From NCBI RefSeq assembly GCF_000988165.1, contig NW_020169297.1, positions 62,001-126,000 of the forward strand: a stretch of DNA of 64,000 nt, given 5' to 3'. This DNA comes from Vairimorpha ceranae (taxonomy: Eukaryota; Microsporidia; Nosematidae). Under the pieces are notes generated by a model, which saw only the letters and a program-made list of their open reading frames with translations, was not told the DNA's origin and did not search any database. Each line of letters starts with the position of its first letter. Position 1 is the first letter of the stretch. Positions 21,067 through 30,814 of the stretch are shown piece by piece. The position numbers and the translations under genes are program-made.

Positions 21067-22047
21067 TTATCCTCCCACCACTCTCCACTTAAATGTAGCT
21101 ATAAATCCATCTAAAGAAGATATAAAAAGAATGTTATTGTATAAAGTTGCATCAGTCACACTCTTAAAACATATATTTTCTATACACCCTAGTAAATTAA
21201 AGTTATAATAAAAATAAAGACTTGTTTTAGAAAGTACAAATAACAGTAAATTATTTTCAATAACTTTGACTATTTCAGAATCAAAAGGACCTAACTTATA
21301 AATCCAATGCTTTTCAGTAAAAGGGTAGGTTAGGACCAAAATTGAAGAATTTTTATAATTTGTAATAAAACACATATTATTACATTTACTAAAACATGTA
21401 CGCCTAAAAAAAGATCGTCCGTTAGTATTGAGATTAATTTTATCTAACATCTTATCATCCTGTGAAATTTTTAATGTTCGATCCTTACTGACAGATAACA
21501 ACAGGAAATGTTTACTGTTGTAAGCTAGACCTTGAATAATATCTGTATGCAAGAAACAAGATTTAACTAACTTACAATAAAAATTGTCATCATACAGCAC
21601 CTGATATTCTTCTATTAAGCCATTACTTAACCCGACATATAATGTATCTTTTGCCCATGTTAATTCATAACAATCTAATTCATCACTTCCTCTTAACACG
21701 TGCGTTTTATCATTAAAGTGCAATAAAACACGACCCGTGTCAGATGAAGATGCTAAAATTCCTAAATAAGAAAATCGAACACAATTAACGGCTTTTGTAT
21801 GACCGACAAGATCTGACTTATAAACTAGCTGAATAGAAGAATTTAGTGCAGTAGTGTACACAAAATCCCCCTCTTTTTTAATTTCCGTATCATTTATTTG
21901 CCATAATCTAACAATTCCATCTCCTCCACCTGTAGCTATAAAATTATTGAAAGTGTCCATAGAAAAAATTGAGGCTTCTTCATGAAAATATAAGTTATGT
22001 GTAGTGACTTCTATAGGAAACATGTCTTTTAGATTAATGCTTCCCAT
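21067..22047 (-). CDS. CAC2: WD40 protein, likely CAF-1 p60/Cac2 histone chaperone subunit
   Basis: The 326-residue beta-propeller starts with an IEVTTHNLYFHEEASIFS region like the Cac2/p60 N-terminus. It continues with GGGDGIVRLWQI, a long insertion, and VGHTKAVNCVRFSYLGILAS, which aligns with the p60 wording [20 protein letters not shown]. The segment RSFFRRTCFSKCNN matches the diagnostic SFFRRLSFTPDG of p60. CAF-1 deposits newly made H3-H4 on replicating DNA. It is shorter than yeast Cac2 (468), lacking a C-terminal extension. No CCC is evident upstream of the ATG (ATGGGAAGC), so the exact start is less certain than for the neighbours. Confidence 0.7.
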   Translation of the reverse strand: MGSINLKDMFPIEVTTHNLYFHEEASIFSMDTFNNFIATGGGDGIVRLWQINDTEIKKEGDFVYTTALNSSIQLVYKSDLVGHTKAVNCVRFSYLGILASSSDTGRVLLHFNDKTHVLRGSDELDCYELTWAKDTLYVGLSNGLIEEYQVLYDDNFYCKLVKSCFLHTDIIQGLAYNSKHFLLLSVSKDRTLKISQDDKMLDKINLNTNGRSFFRRTCFSKCNNMCFITNYKNSSILVLTYPFTEKHWIYKLGPFDSEIVKVIENNLLLFVLSKTSLYFYYNFNLLGCIENICFKSVTDATLYNNILFISSLDGFIATFKWRVVGG

Positions 22048-22623
22048 ACAAGGACTAGAAAAAAAAATGTTATAGAATCAATAAAACTAAATAAAGTTTT
22101 AAGTTATTGTGCTTATGATTCACTTGATTCTTTAAAATTTTAATATATTTATTCTATTGTAACAAAAAGATCTTAATACCTAAAATACAGAAAAATTATC
22201 AATAATTCTTTTTGCTTTACATTTAAAATTACTACTAGTAACGACAAATCAAATACTTATAAACAAATAATAAGAGGTCTTAAGTTTGCCACAAATATTT
22301 TATGGTGGTAATTAAAGTTTACATTCAACACAACTTAAAGCTTCTTAATGTATAATTAATTTTAACATTCTACTTGTTTTTAAATAAATGATAGTTTGTG
22401 ATTGAAAGCTATCATTTAGCGTAAAAAAGTTGTAGAAAACAAAAAATTAAATTATTTGTTGCATGTAAAAGTCTTTTTGTTGTGTCAAAAAATTAGCTAA
22501 CAATTACTAAAAGGTATCTCTAGATTAATATTTTGCGCCTTACTATAACACGGGGACAAACATTACGATAAATAGTTACGATTATAAAACGCAAACTTTA
22601 TAGAATTTAGTCAAAAATAAACT
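22048..22623. other. intergenic between CAC2-like gene and SEC27
   Basis: About 580 nt of AT-rich sequence, with nothing recognised apart from a slightly GC-richer stretch (22537-22565). Confidence 0.45.
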
Positions 22624-24792
22624 TTAATTCAAATAGGTTTGTTTAAAAAAATTATAAAATTTTGTATTTTTAAGCAATTCTCCGCTCTTTACATAGTCTT
22701 CAGACTTCATGCATGCAATAAATGCCAGATTATTTTCTCCTTCTTTAATAGCATTTTCTGCAATTTCCTTTAAATATTTCTTATTGCATAACAAATCTAC
22801 AAATAATAAAGATTTCCAATTTTTTGATTTGTAAAAACATTCTGTAGCATTAACTAAATCTTTACATTTTAAATATTCATTACCAACCCTGTCATACATC
22901 AAAGATGTATTTGACATTTCATATGCTTCTTGTAATCTACCCAATTTAATTAAAATTTCAAATTTTTGACTGTCACTTGTACAAATATTTAATGCGTCAT
23001 TATACATATTAAGAGATTCAAAAAATGATATTGCACGAATCCTAAAACCTTCTTTGATATCAGTCTTGTCATTATTCAATACTTTAATCTGAAAGTTAAT
23101 AAAATCAAAATCTAATTTGATTGCATTCACTTTTTTATGATTAATAATTAGTAAATGATTCTCAAACATCCCACCAATTAGTCCATTTACCGTACCAAAG
23201 TTGTACAAGTAAGGGGTTTCTTGTAATATTAAATAAAAACCTCTTCCTTCAGATTCAAAAACGAAAAGATTTTCATTTAAACAAAATGTATTTACTTTCG
23301 CATCAAAATTATTTATAAATTTAAATGAATCAGGAATTCCAGTATCATCAATATCTAAATCCTGTTCTAAGTAGGCATCAATAATTTCACCATTAAATTC
23401 CCAAACAAAAATTTCTTTTTCTTTTACAAATATCAGAAATTTATCATTTGCAATCATTTTATTCGCAATAAAATTAAAAGTATAAATTTTGTTACCGTTA
23501 AGTGTATAAACAACTATATTATGAGTCGTTTGAACATAAATATACTTATTAACACATAAAATACTCTTAAGGTTACCAACTTTGAAAGCATTAGTTCTCT
23601 CATATTTTTCAAAAAATTCAATATTTCCATCGCGAGCAATTAAAAAGTTTTCATTTGAAACAAAATGTAAATTAGTTCCAATGCCATTAATTTTCTTTCT
23701 AAATCCCAATGAAGAGTGTACATAAAAATTATTATCATCGCATACAGCAATAGTTTTTGAATTGTCCGATACACTCAGCGAGGAAGGATAGAACCCAAGC
23801 TCTGCTATTTTCTTTAAGTTGTATAAATCATCACATCTACAACTATATATCATATTTTGTACAGTAAAGAACAATTTATTATTTTTCATTGTAAGTAAAG
23901 AAAGTCCTGTTTTAACTTTATTAAATATCAACTCTTCATCAGTTCCTATCATAATATTACCGTTATTTTCCTTAAATTGCCAAACTCTTCCGCTATTTAA
24001 ATTAATAATTTCTTTATTCTCATACGTATTCATATCCCATAATCTGTAAGAACCATCTTCAGAACATGATACAATAAAAGGCAATTTTGTAAATACATAA
24101 ACATTTATAATATTATTTGTATGCCCTTTAAATGTACTTATACAATTTCCATTATTTAAATCCCATACTTTTACAGTAAGATCATCTGAACCACTAACGA
24201 AATATGTATCATCTTTGCAAAAAGAAAGCGTGTTTATGCCACTCTTATGTCCTTTAAATGTTTTAATACACAATCCACTTTCTTTATCCCATAATTTAAT
24301 AGTTCCATCTAAAGAACAAGATATAAATTGCTTAGAATTTTTAGGATTATAGCAAATATCCATAACAAAATGTGTGTGCCCACTAAAAACATGCTTGTTT
24401 TTTATAGCCGGTCCTATTTCCCATAATTTAATTGTACTGTCATCACTACAAGATAAAAATTCTGTATTTGCAGAGTTTACTATAATTTTTCTTATAAAAT
24501 CCTCATGTGCATCAAATACATTAAGCTTTTGTAAATTATTAAGTTCATACACATATATTCTTCCATCATCAGCACCAATTAATACAGTATTGTTCTTTTC
24601 TATTAATGCTAAAGTTCTTATAGGAAATTCTGTAACCTGTGTCTCATTAATTAAACTACATTTAATAGGATTCCATGTCTGGAGATATCCATTATAAAGA
24701 CCAACAATTGCAAGTTGCTTATTTGTGTGCATTTCAATAGCCTTTACTCTAACACTTCTAACTTTTTTAATTGTTTGTGTTTGTAATTTCAT
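22624..24792 (-). CDS. SEC27: COPI coat subunit beta'-COP
   Basis: The 722-residue protein begins with the propeller typical of beta'-COP: VRVKAIEMHTNKQLAIVGLYNGYLQTWN, then SCSDDSTIKLWE, SCSLDGTIKLWD and SGSDDLTVKVWD repeats. A second, diverged propeller follows, then an alpha-solenoid C-terminus (RLQEAYEMSN ... GNEYLKCKDLVNATECFYKSKNWKSLLFVD) that resembles the solenoid which binds alpha-COP. Length is near the lower end for the family (yeast 889). Together with SEC26 it shows a working COPI coat. The CCCC at the start is the plus-strand GGGG at 24797-24800. Confidence 0.92.
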   Translation of the reverse strand: MKLQTQTIKKVRSVRVKAIEMHTNKQLAIVGLYNGYLQTWNPIKCSLINETQVTEFPIRTLALIEKNNTVLIGADDGRIYVYELNNLQKLNVFDAHEDFIRKIIVNSANTEFLSCSDDSTIKLWEIGPAIKNKHVFSGHTHFVMDICYNPKNSKQFISCSLDGTIKLWDKESGLCIKTFKGHKSGINTLSFCKDDTYFVSGSDDLTVKVWDLNNGNCISTFKGHTNNIINVYVFTKLPFIVSCSEDGSYRLWDMNTYENKEIINLNSGRVWQFKENNGNIMIGTDEELIFNKVKTGLSLLTMKNNKLFFTVQNMIYSCRCDDLYNLKKIAELGFYPSSLSVSDNSKTIAVCDDNNFYVHSSLGFRKKINGIGTNLHFVSNENFLIARDGNIEFFEKYERTNAFKVGNLKSILCVNKYIYVQTTHNIVVYTLNGNKIYTFNFIANKMIANDKFLIFVKEKEIFVWEFNGEIIDAYLEQDLDIDDTGIPDSFKFINNFDAKVNTFCLNENLFVFESEGRGFYLILQETPYLYNFGTVNGLIGGMFENHLLIINHKKVNAIKLDFDFINFQIKVLNNDKTDIKEGFRIRAISFFESLNMYNDALNICTSDSQKFEILIKLGRLQEAYEMSNTSLMYDRVGNEYLKCKDLVNATECFYKSKNWKSLLFVDLLCNKKYLKEIAENAIKEGENNLAFIACMKSEDYVKSGELLKNTKFYNFFKQTYLN

Positions 24793-24904
24793 TTTAAGGG
24801 ATAAAAATTATTTATGCTATATTTTATTTTTATACTAAAAAAGTGCATGGACAGTTTTTTATAAAATAAAGAAACAAAATATTTTTTTTAAATTTCATAA
24901 TTGT

Positions 24905-26308
24905 TTATTCTTGATTTTTATCTAGAGTATTAAGCATTTCATTTGCTTGCAAAGATAGGGATTTTAGTTGTGCATCAATTAAATGATCAATTTTGTTATA
25001 ATCTTTTAGAGTTTGATACATCATTTCTATTTGTTTACTTTGAATTTCAATAATCTGAAAAATTTTGTTAATTTCTAGTTCCTGCTTTTTATCTTTTGTA
25101 TGAGAATTTGGTATTGCTTGACAAATAAAAAAACGTCCTTTTTTATAACTTTTAGTATTGTAATCCGACATATCAAAACCTTTTTCTTTAAATAAACAAC
25201 CATCATTCTCTACCACCATTTTTTCTTTTAAATTATCGACATCGTATGATTTCTTTTCCGATAAAGTTGTTATTTTTAGTTTATAGAAAAAGTTATCCAT
25301 AAAATTTATGTATTCGTCATTCACGATTTCAATAGGCTTGGAGTTAATGTTGTTATAAACAATAAAATTATAAATAATTTTTAAAGCTTCAGAATCTTTA
25401 AATTTCGAATCAGACTGCTCTAAAAATAATTTTTTTAGTCTTGATATGTAAACATCAATATTTTTAGCATTTACATCATCTTCATGAAAAATACATTTTA
25501 AAAGTAAAACCTTTAACCCAAAATAATTAACTTTTTGGTTTGTTATTGTTTTACAAAAATCTTTATAATTTTCTATACAGAGCTTTTTTGTGCTACACAC
25601 TTTTACACTTCCTCTGTCGTATGTATATGTTCTTTCTTTATATTTTATTGTGCCATCATTAGAATCTTTCTGTTCAGACACACATGAAAAAATGTTTTCT
25701 GCTGCATTTAAACATACTGAAGATACATTATCATTTTTATATTCTATATCTACTCGTTTTTGTAATCTTTTTTTATTATAATTAAATAGATTGATGATGT
25801 CATCAATGTTTTTTAAATTTGATTTGTATACCTTATTATTAAAAAATTTATGATTTTTTACTAAAAATGTAATCCAGCATATTTTTATATTAAAATTTTT
25901 ATCAATCCATATCATATCACTTTCTAGAAACTCAGAAATACATTGTAAAAATTTTGATTCTGTTAAAATTAACAAAAGCTTATTGAATAAAATGCACAAA
26001 AAATCAAGGTTTTTACTAAATTGTGTAATAAAAACTTTTAAAGGTAAAATTTCAGAAAAATCTGATACAGAAAGGATCTCTTCTCCTATATATTGATCGA
26101 TTATTTCAATAATAAATGGAAAATTATTTAGTTCTTTGTTTGTAATTAAATCGGTAGAAAAATGAATATTTTTCGCCACTTTTTTTATAAAAACCATTTT
26201 TTGACCAGCAATAGAGTAGCCTATTGTCGTATTTACATCTAAAAAAGAAAGTTGAGGTGTTTTAAAGATTTCATATTGTTCTATAAATTCTGTTTCACTT
26301 TTTTTCAT
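24905..26308 (-). CDS. unrecognised protein, possibly a decayed kinase fold plus coiled coil
   Basis: The 467-residue product has no clear family. Residues 30-175 read like a heavily altered protein kinase. GYSIAGQKMVFIKKVAKN is in the place of the Gly-rich loop and beta-3 Lys, and DMIWIDKNFNIKICWITFL is in the place of the catalytic loop and activation segment, but HRD and DFG are missing. A GRFFICQA segment lies near residue 390, and the last 60 residues (IFQIIEIQSKQIEMMYQTLKDY) look coiled-coil. If this is right it is a pseudokinase or scaffold. No strong CCC precedes the ATG. It is a credible gene because of its length and lack of low complexity. Confidence 0.5.
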   Translation of the reverse strand: MKKSETEFIEQYEIFKTPQLSFLDVNTTIGYSIAGQKMVFIKKVAKNIHFSTDLITNKELNNFPFIIEIIDQYIGEEILSVSDFSEILPLKVFITQFSKNLDFLCILFNKLLLILTESKFLQCISEFLESDMIWIDKNFNIKICWITFLVKNHKFFNNKVYKSNLKNIDDIINLFNYNKKRLQKRVDIEYKNDNVSSVCLNAAENIFSCVSEQKDSNDGTIKYKERTYTYDRGSVKVCSTKKLCIENYKDFCKTITNQKVNYFGLKVLLLKCIFHEDDVNAKNIDVYISRLKKLFLEQSDSKFKDSEALKIIYNFIVYNNINSKPIEIVNDEYINFMDNFFYKLKITTLSEKKSYDVDNLKEKMVVENDGCLFKEKGFDMSDYNTKSYKKGRFFICQAIPNSHTKDKKQELEINKIFQIIEIQSKQIEMMYQTLKDYNKIDHLIDAQLKSLSLQANEMLNTLDKNQE

Positions 26309-26931
26309 CTTTTGTTTACCAAAAATTTATTTGTATATAAACAAGTTATACGTCAAACAAAACTTTTTTAAAATATAATTTTAAAAAAATTGCGAAATCT
26401 TTATTTTATCAGAAAATATTACGCAACTAATTATCTTTGTTTGTTTGTTTATTAAATTTTATTAAGAAATAAAAGAATACATTTCAAACATCATAGTACA
26501 TTATTAAATCGGATTTATTATGTTTATATTTAAATATAAACCAAAATTTTATTCTATAAATGTTAATTACAATTAAACACATAACATCGTATCCTTGAAC
26601 TCAATTTTAATTTTTTTCATTCTTGTTTTTTAATGCATTATAAATGTTTCTTAATATTTGTAATATTAATAACAAATAATCTTTTGTTTTATATCAGATA
26701 TTTAAAACAGTATTAATAGTTTATTAAAATATTACAGACTACAATTTACCTTAAAAATTACTATATTATTTTTTCCAATAGTTGATTGAATATCTGCATA
26801 TCATATATGTTTATTATAAATTATTAATATGTTTGTAAAAGGTTTCATCAAAATCCATTAATTTGATTTTTTCTAAAACATAAAACTTCGTGTTCCATGT
26901 TTTTTATAAAAAACTCCATTAGCTTTCTTCT
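26309..26931. other. intergenic, divergent promoters, nothing else recognised
   Basis: About 620 nt AT-rich spacer between two divergently transcribed genes, with no RNA gene or repeat recognised. Confidence 0.45.
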
Positions 26932-27237
26932 ATGCATATTTTTTTTATAATGTCATTTTTTATGGGCACAAATCTGGCTTCACGTGAAAAAAAGATTCTT
27001 TTAATTGCTCGGACATATGATTGTCCTCGTCTAGATTCTCTCACTAGATATTTGGACCATTCTCAAAATTATTATAAAGTATTATTTTTGGATAACGACA
27101 AAGTATTAAATAGATATGTAAAGAAAAACTTCAGAGGACAGTGTCCGCTTATATTTGTAGATAACATTTATCGTGGTAATGGCGTGGATGTAATACAGTC
27201 AATTGATAAAACACTTACATTTCATGACTGGTTTTAA
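26932..27237 (+). CDS. secreted glutaredoxin/thioredoxin-fold protein with CPRL site
   Basis: A 101-residue protein with a hydrophobic start (MHIFFIMSFFMGTNLAS) that looks like a signal peptide, although a later ATG at 26950 is also possible. The rest has a glutaredoxin-like order. A strand (KKILLIARTYDCP) leads to the site C31-P-R-L instead of CPYC, and CPLIFVDN (Pro72 preceded by Cys71) takes the place of the TVPxIFI cis-proline strand. RGNGVDVI stands for the GGxDD GSH-binding turn. Only one Cys remains at the redox site, which suggests monothiol chemistry or a non-redox role in the secretory pathway. Two further secreted thioredoxin-fold genes lie at 40600-41485. Confidence 0.6.
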   Translation: MHIFFIMSFFMGTNLASREKKILLIARTYDCPRLDSLTRYLDHSQNYYKVLFLDNDKVLNRYVKKNFRGQCPLIFVDNIYRGNGVDVIQSIDKTLTFHDWF

Positions 27238-27259
27238 TAATAAACATTTGTTATTTTAA

Positions 27260-27518
27260 TTAATTTATTCTATCTATTTTACATTTTATTGTAAAATACA
27301 TCCCAGTAAAAAATAAAGCAGCATGAACTAAACTGGGTTTTTCTGTTTCAATGATTATAATATCTTCAGTGCACTGAATTTTAACTGAATTTAATAAATC
27401 TATACCACCATATTCGTATATTTTTGTTGATATAAAAGAATGCAATTTGGAATGTTCTATTGTTTTATTAGAAGAACTTAAATTAGATTTTAACTTACAA
27501 TTTATATTTTAATAGCAT
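27260..27518 (-). CDS. PCC1: candidate KEOPS subunit Pcc1 with one 22-nt intron
   Basis: The minus-strand coding sequence is exon 1 27518-27499, intron 27498-27477, exon 2 27476-27260. Exon 1 starts with an ATG preceded by CCC (plus GGG 27523-27525). The intron is GTAAGTTAAA...CTAATTTAAG, with a consensus 5' site and a branch-like CTAAT just before AG; without splicing the frame stops at codon 8. The spliced product has 78 residues (MLLKYKFSSNKTIEHSK joined to a long beta/alpha region). Its topology of strand, long helix-turn, two strands and C-terminal helix (SLVHAALFFTGMYFTIKCKI) matches Pcc1, the dimerising subunit of the KEOPS complex that makes t6A on tRNA. Family assignment is by pattern, not by strong identity. 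Confidence 0.6.
27477..27498 (-). other. spliceosomal intron, 22 nt
   Basis: It begins GTAAGT and ends TTTAAG on the minus strand, with a CTAAT branch-point-like element 9 nt before the end. Removal keeps the reading frame; retention gives TAA after 7 codons. Confidence 0.6.
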
Positions 27519-27557
27519 AGAAGGGATAGAATATTTAAATAAATTAACAAATCTTTA

Positions 27558-27848
27558 TTATTTATTTTTTGCATCTTCTAGTTCTAAATACAATTTTGTT
27601 TTTTCTTCTATTAGTTCATTATTTTCTTGTATCACTTCTTCCAAAGCTTCTTTCAGATCTTTTATCTCTTGATTTTCTTTACCTTCTATAATTTCTATAC
27701 ATTTTGAGAGATCATACTTTAAATTATAATCTGTCGTAGTGTTATACACATCTTTAATAAAATTTAAAACACTTTCTTTGTCATTTTTTTTCTTTTTCAT
27801 AATTTTACCTTTTTTTACGTTGGTAGTGTCGTGCAAAATATTCCGCAT
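27558..27848 (-). CDS. small coiled-coil protein, function unknown
   Basis: A 96-residue Lys/Glu-rich protein with the ATG preceded by CCC (plus-strand GGG at 27855-27857). A basic N-terminus (KKGKIMKKKK) is followed by a helical region with heptad-like Leu/Ile spacing from about residue 55 to the end (IKDLKEALEEVIQENNELIEEK). I do not recognise it. Small coiled-coil proteins of this size in microsporidia include kinetochore or vesicle-tether subunits, but nothing here decides. It is upstream of the PCC1 candidate on the same strand, separated by 39 nt. Confidence 0.6.
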   Translation of the reverse strand: MRNILHDTTNVKKGKIMKKKKNDKESVLNFIKDVYNTTTDYNLKYDLSKCIEIIEGKENQEIKDLKEALEEVIQENNELIEEKTKLYLELEDAKNK

Positions 27849-28565
27849 AAATTAAGGGAAAAATTGAAAGAAAAAACTCTTAAAATAGGCGGGAAAAAAC
27901 AAAATTATAAAGAATAAAAAGATTTTTACAATTATTATTGCAAGAGGTCTTTGAAATTATAGTTTATAAAATTTTTAAGTTAAATGTGGAGCAATTAAAA
28001 TGTATTTTAAAATAAAGTTTTTAACTGTAGAAAAATATTACTCTTCGCAATTATTCATTCCTTAAACTATTGTAAAGTAAGATTGCCCCCTTTGCCAGAT
28101 TCTATACCTATCATAGCCTGTATTAACAAAAATCGTGTTATTTAAGAATTTCTTACTGTAGCATATAAGTATAATTATTTAAAATAATAGTCTAGTAGAC
28201 ATTTGTATTATTTAACATTAATATTGCGTTACAATTGCCATCCTATTAGTAATTGATCAGGTTTAAAAAAGCTATACTTATATGATGGTTTCGATAAATT
28301 TATGACAAAATTTTTTGAGAATAAAGAACCACAAATAAAAATGTACATTAAGATTTCATGTTTACATTTGATATTTAATAACTAAAAATTCAAGGCAATT
28401 TTTATTTTATTAAATATGTGAGTGAAAATAAAAAAGTTTAAAAAAAAACTTAAAAATAAATTTATGTATTGTGATTTACCATACATTTACTGTTTAGAAA
28501 TTTAATATTTCTAAGCATTAAAATTGAATAAAAATATAACAATATAATAAACATTTAGTTTTATT
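27849..28565. other. intergenic, 0.7 kb, nothing recognised
   Basis: Mostly AT-rich. A relatively GC-rich patch at 28081-28125 is not assigned to any RNA family. Confidence 0.45.
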
Positions 28566-29957
28566 TTATAATAATGCTTGCATAACCCGCCTAAACGAAA
28601 AATATTTTTCATTACAATCAAAGTGAAATTCTATCATTGTGTTATCATTAATTATCTTAAATTTATTATCTTCATCAATTATTTCTCTGTTATTTGTCAT
28701 TGTAAGTAGTAAATCAAACGCGCCTAATAAATGTTTTGTATGCTCATTAAAAATCAATACTTTATAACCATGAACTTTTATGAATCTTCTCTTCCATAAA
28801 TGCGTGCAAATTTTTATATTAAATCCTCTAATATTACAGAAACCAGAAAACCACGTATTATAAGCGTATTTACGAATTTTAAGCCATTTACCTAAGTTGT
28901 AAAGTGTATTAGGTACCGATAAATTTATAAGCTTTAATTCTTCTTCACTAATAAATGAAAAAAATAGCTTTAAGTTGAGTGCATCTGCCATTTCATTTGA
29001 AAAGAAATTTATAATATTTCTAAAAAAACCATTTGATGAATATGGAGACCATTCATAATTTACTTCATACAAAGTATTGTGTAACTTATTAATAAAAGAT
29101 TTATCTATCGTGACGCAACATTCACTAGACTTTATCACCTTTTTTTCTGTTCGTTTGTTTAATATAAATTTCATGTCGATAGTATCAAAAGAATTAATCT
29201 TTATGTTAAACATGCTATTTATCTTTATATTAACATCTTCTGCATAGTCATCTGTCTCATATGTAAAATCTTTTGTCTTCATTTGAATAAAAATACTTTG
29301 TACGTCAGTGTTTGATGAAATATACTTTTCTATTGCATAAATGTTAATATATAAATATCCAGGATATTTTTTAATTTTAATACTATTTTCATCAACATCT
29401 CCTAATAGGTTAGAATGTTTTACAAGTGCATGACTATCAGGTTTATAGGGTTGTAGGTTTGTATTATTGGCTTGTTTTGTAGAATTTTTTCTATTGTTTT
29501 GAAATTCATTAGTCAAAGATTCCGAATGAATTAAATTGATCTTATCAAAAGAAGCATTCTCTAATTGCTTACTAGACTCATTATAAATAGTATTTTCTTG
29601 GTCTTGTTGTATTTTACTTGGTAAAGGTTCTTTATCAGTCTCTAGTTCCTTAGTTTCTACAATATCACATGCCATTTTTTCAATTTTTTCGTTGAGGTTA
29701 TTCAGTTCTTTGTTTATATTTTCAGATTTCTTAAATTCTTGCATAGAACTATTATCTTCTTCCTCAGCATTAGATGAGTTAATTTCATTATCTTGTAAAG
29801 GTTTATTTTCAAATAAGTCATTTGATGTTAAATCTTCACATGCTTCTATTTTGCTTTTCTCATTATTTGCTAAATTTTCTTCTACTAGCTCCATAAAATC
29901 TATCACATCTTGGTCATCTTCATTTTTCTTTTTTCTATCCATTTTTGATTTATGCAT
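28566..29957 (-). CDS. anillin/Bud4-like protein with C-terminal PH domain
   Basis: The 463-residue protein has two parts. Residues 1-200 are acidic, Asn/Glu/Lys-rich and probably disordered. Residues 205-330 form a beta-rich region (YINIYAIEKYISSNTDVQSIFIQMKTK) like an anillin C2-type lipid-binding domain. Residues 375-463 resemble a PH domain (HLWKRRFIKVHGYKVLIFNE, then LGAFDLLL, and the C-terminal helix KYFSFRRVMQALL). This order matches anillin/Mid1/Bud4 proteins, which tether the cytokinetic ring and septins to the plasma membrane. An internal ATG five codons downstream is an alternative start; no CCC decides. The PH call is fairly good, the anillin call is an inference. Confidence 0.55.
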   Translation of the reverse strand: MHKSKMDRKKKNEDDQDVIDFMELVEENLANNEKSKIEACEDLTSNDLFENKPLQDNEINSSNAEEEDNSSMQEFKKSENINKELNNLNEKIEKMACDIVETKELETDKEPLPSKIQQDQENTIYNESSKQLENASFDKINLIHSESLTNEFQNNRKNSTKQANNTNLQPYKPDSHALVKHSNLLGDVDENSIKIKKYPGYLYINIYAIEKYISSNTDVQSIFIQMKTKDFTYETDDYAEDVNIKINSMFNIKINSFDTIDMKFILNKRTEKKVIKSSECCVTIDKSFINKLHNTLYEVNYEWSPYSSNGFFRNIINFFSNEMADALNLKLFFSFISEEELKLINLSVPNTLYNLGKWLKIRKYAYNTWFSGFCNIRGFNIKICTHLWKRRFIKVHGYKVLIFNEHTKHLLGAFDLLLTMTNNREIIDEDNKFKIINDNTMIEFHFDCNEKYFSFRRVMQALL

Positions 29958-30086
29958 TTTTTGTTTATTTACATAAAAACATTTTGTTTAGAAAAAATCA
30001 TAAATGTTTTGAAACTTTGTATAACATTTCAAATTAATTACAAAAACAAAAATATTTAAAATTAAATGCATACAAAAATATTTAAT

Positions 30087-30476
30087 TTATAAATCAAAAA
30101 TATAAAAAGGTTTTTTACAAAATATTAAAAAGTATGAGGATATGATTACCATAAGCATAATAATAAACCATACATCTAAAATTAATCCAAAAAACTTTCG
30201 CTCAAAATTTATTCTTATTTTTGTGTTAAATTTTTTAAAATAAACAGTATTATTTTCTAGGATAAAAACTCTTGCGTTTGGTAAATGCGGAATATTTTTT
30301 CTCACTAGTTTATAGATTACTGTCCCAGGAAATGATATTTTTACAGAATTATAGTTATTAAGCGAGTTCGAGTCAATGATATGTTTTTTAACTATAATAC
30401 AATCAAACTCAGATTTTGATATCTCTATGTTATCACCTAAAATAAACATAATATAAAAAATCATTAGGCAATACAT
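30087..30476 (-). CDS. small single-pass membrane protein, unknown
   Basis: A 129-residue protein; the CCC (plus GGG at 30477-30479) directly abuts the ATG, strong support for this start. It has a hydrophobic N-terminal segment (MYCLMIFYIMFILG) that could be a signal peptide, a lumenal/extracellular domain of about 80 residues with no Cys pattern, and a C-terminal transmembrane helix (FFGLILDVWFIIMLMVIISS) with a short tail KKPFYIFDL. This is the topology of a type I membrane protein. I do not recognise the family. Confidence 0.6.
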   Translation of the reverse strand: MYCLMIFYIMFILGDNIEISKSEFDCIIVKKHIIDSNSLNNYNSVKISFPGTVIYKLVRKNIPHLPNARVFILENNTVYFKKFNTKIRINFERKFFGLILDVWFIIMLMVIISSYFLIFCKKPFYIFDL

Positions 30477-30590
30477 GGGCTGACTTTAAAAAAATATTTA
30501 ATAAAGTTAAATACTCCATAATGTGCATATGTACAGTATAAATATATTTAAGGAATAAAATCTAAGCATTTTTTTTATGTGACTAAAAAG

Positions 30591-30662
30591 GGTACCGGCA
30601 ACTGACTGAACCAACTTCGTTTTACACGCAAAGTGTTGGTTCAACCAGTCGGCCAAGGTACC
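30591..30662. ncRNA. GC-rich 72-nt hairpin, possible structured RNA
   Basis: Left arm 30591-30615 and right arm 30635-30662 pair over about 21 bp in four blocks (GGTACC/GGTACC, GGC/GCC, GACT/AGTC, GAACCAAC/GTTGGTTC) with small bulges, enclosing a 19-nt loop with TTTTAC. It is much richer in G+C than its flanks and lies in a 338-nt space between two minus-strand genes. Strand and identity are unknown. The TTTTAC in the loop recalls U5 snRNA loop I (GCCUUUUAC), but the match is too weak to claim. It could also be a mobile-element or terminator hairpin. Confidence 0.35.
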
Positions 30663-30814
30663 TCTCAAAAAGACAATCATAGTTTATAATTCAGATATCT
30701 AGGATGTTTTTTTTTAGCTTCTCCATCGATTAAAAAAACAAACTTTTGTATAAAAAACCTATTTTATTCAATATTTATTACTTGTTTAATTTATGAAGCC
30801 AAGCTATAAAAATA

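Noticed and set aside
30591..30662. tRNA reading of the GC-rich hairpin because of GGTTCAA
   Set aside because: No T-arm, D-arm or anticodon arm can be formed; the paired arms form one long hairpin.
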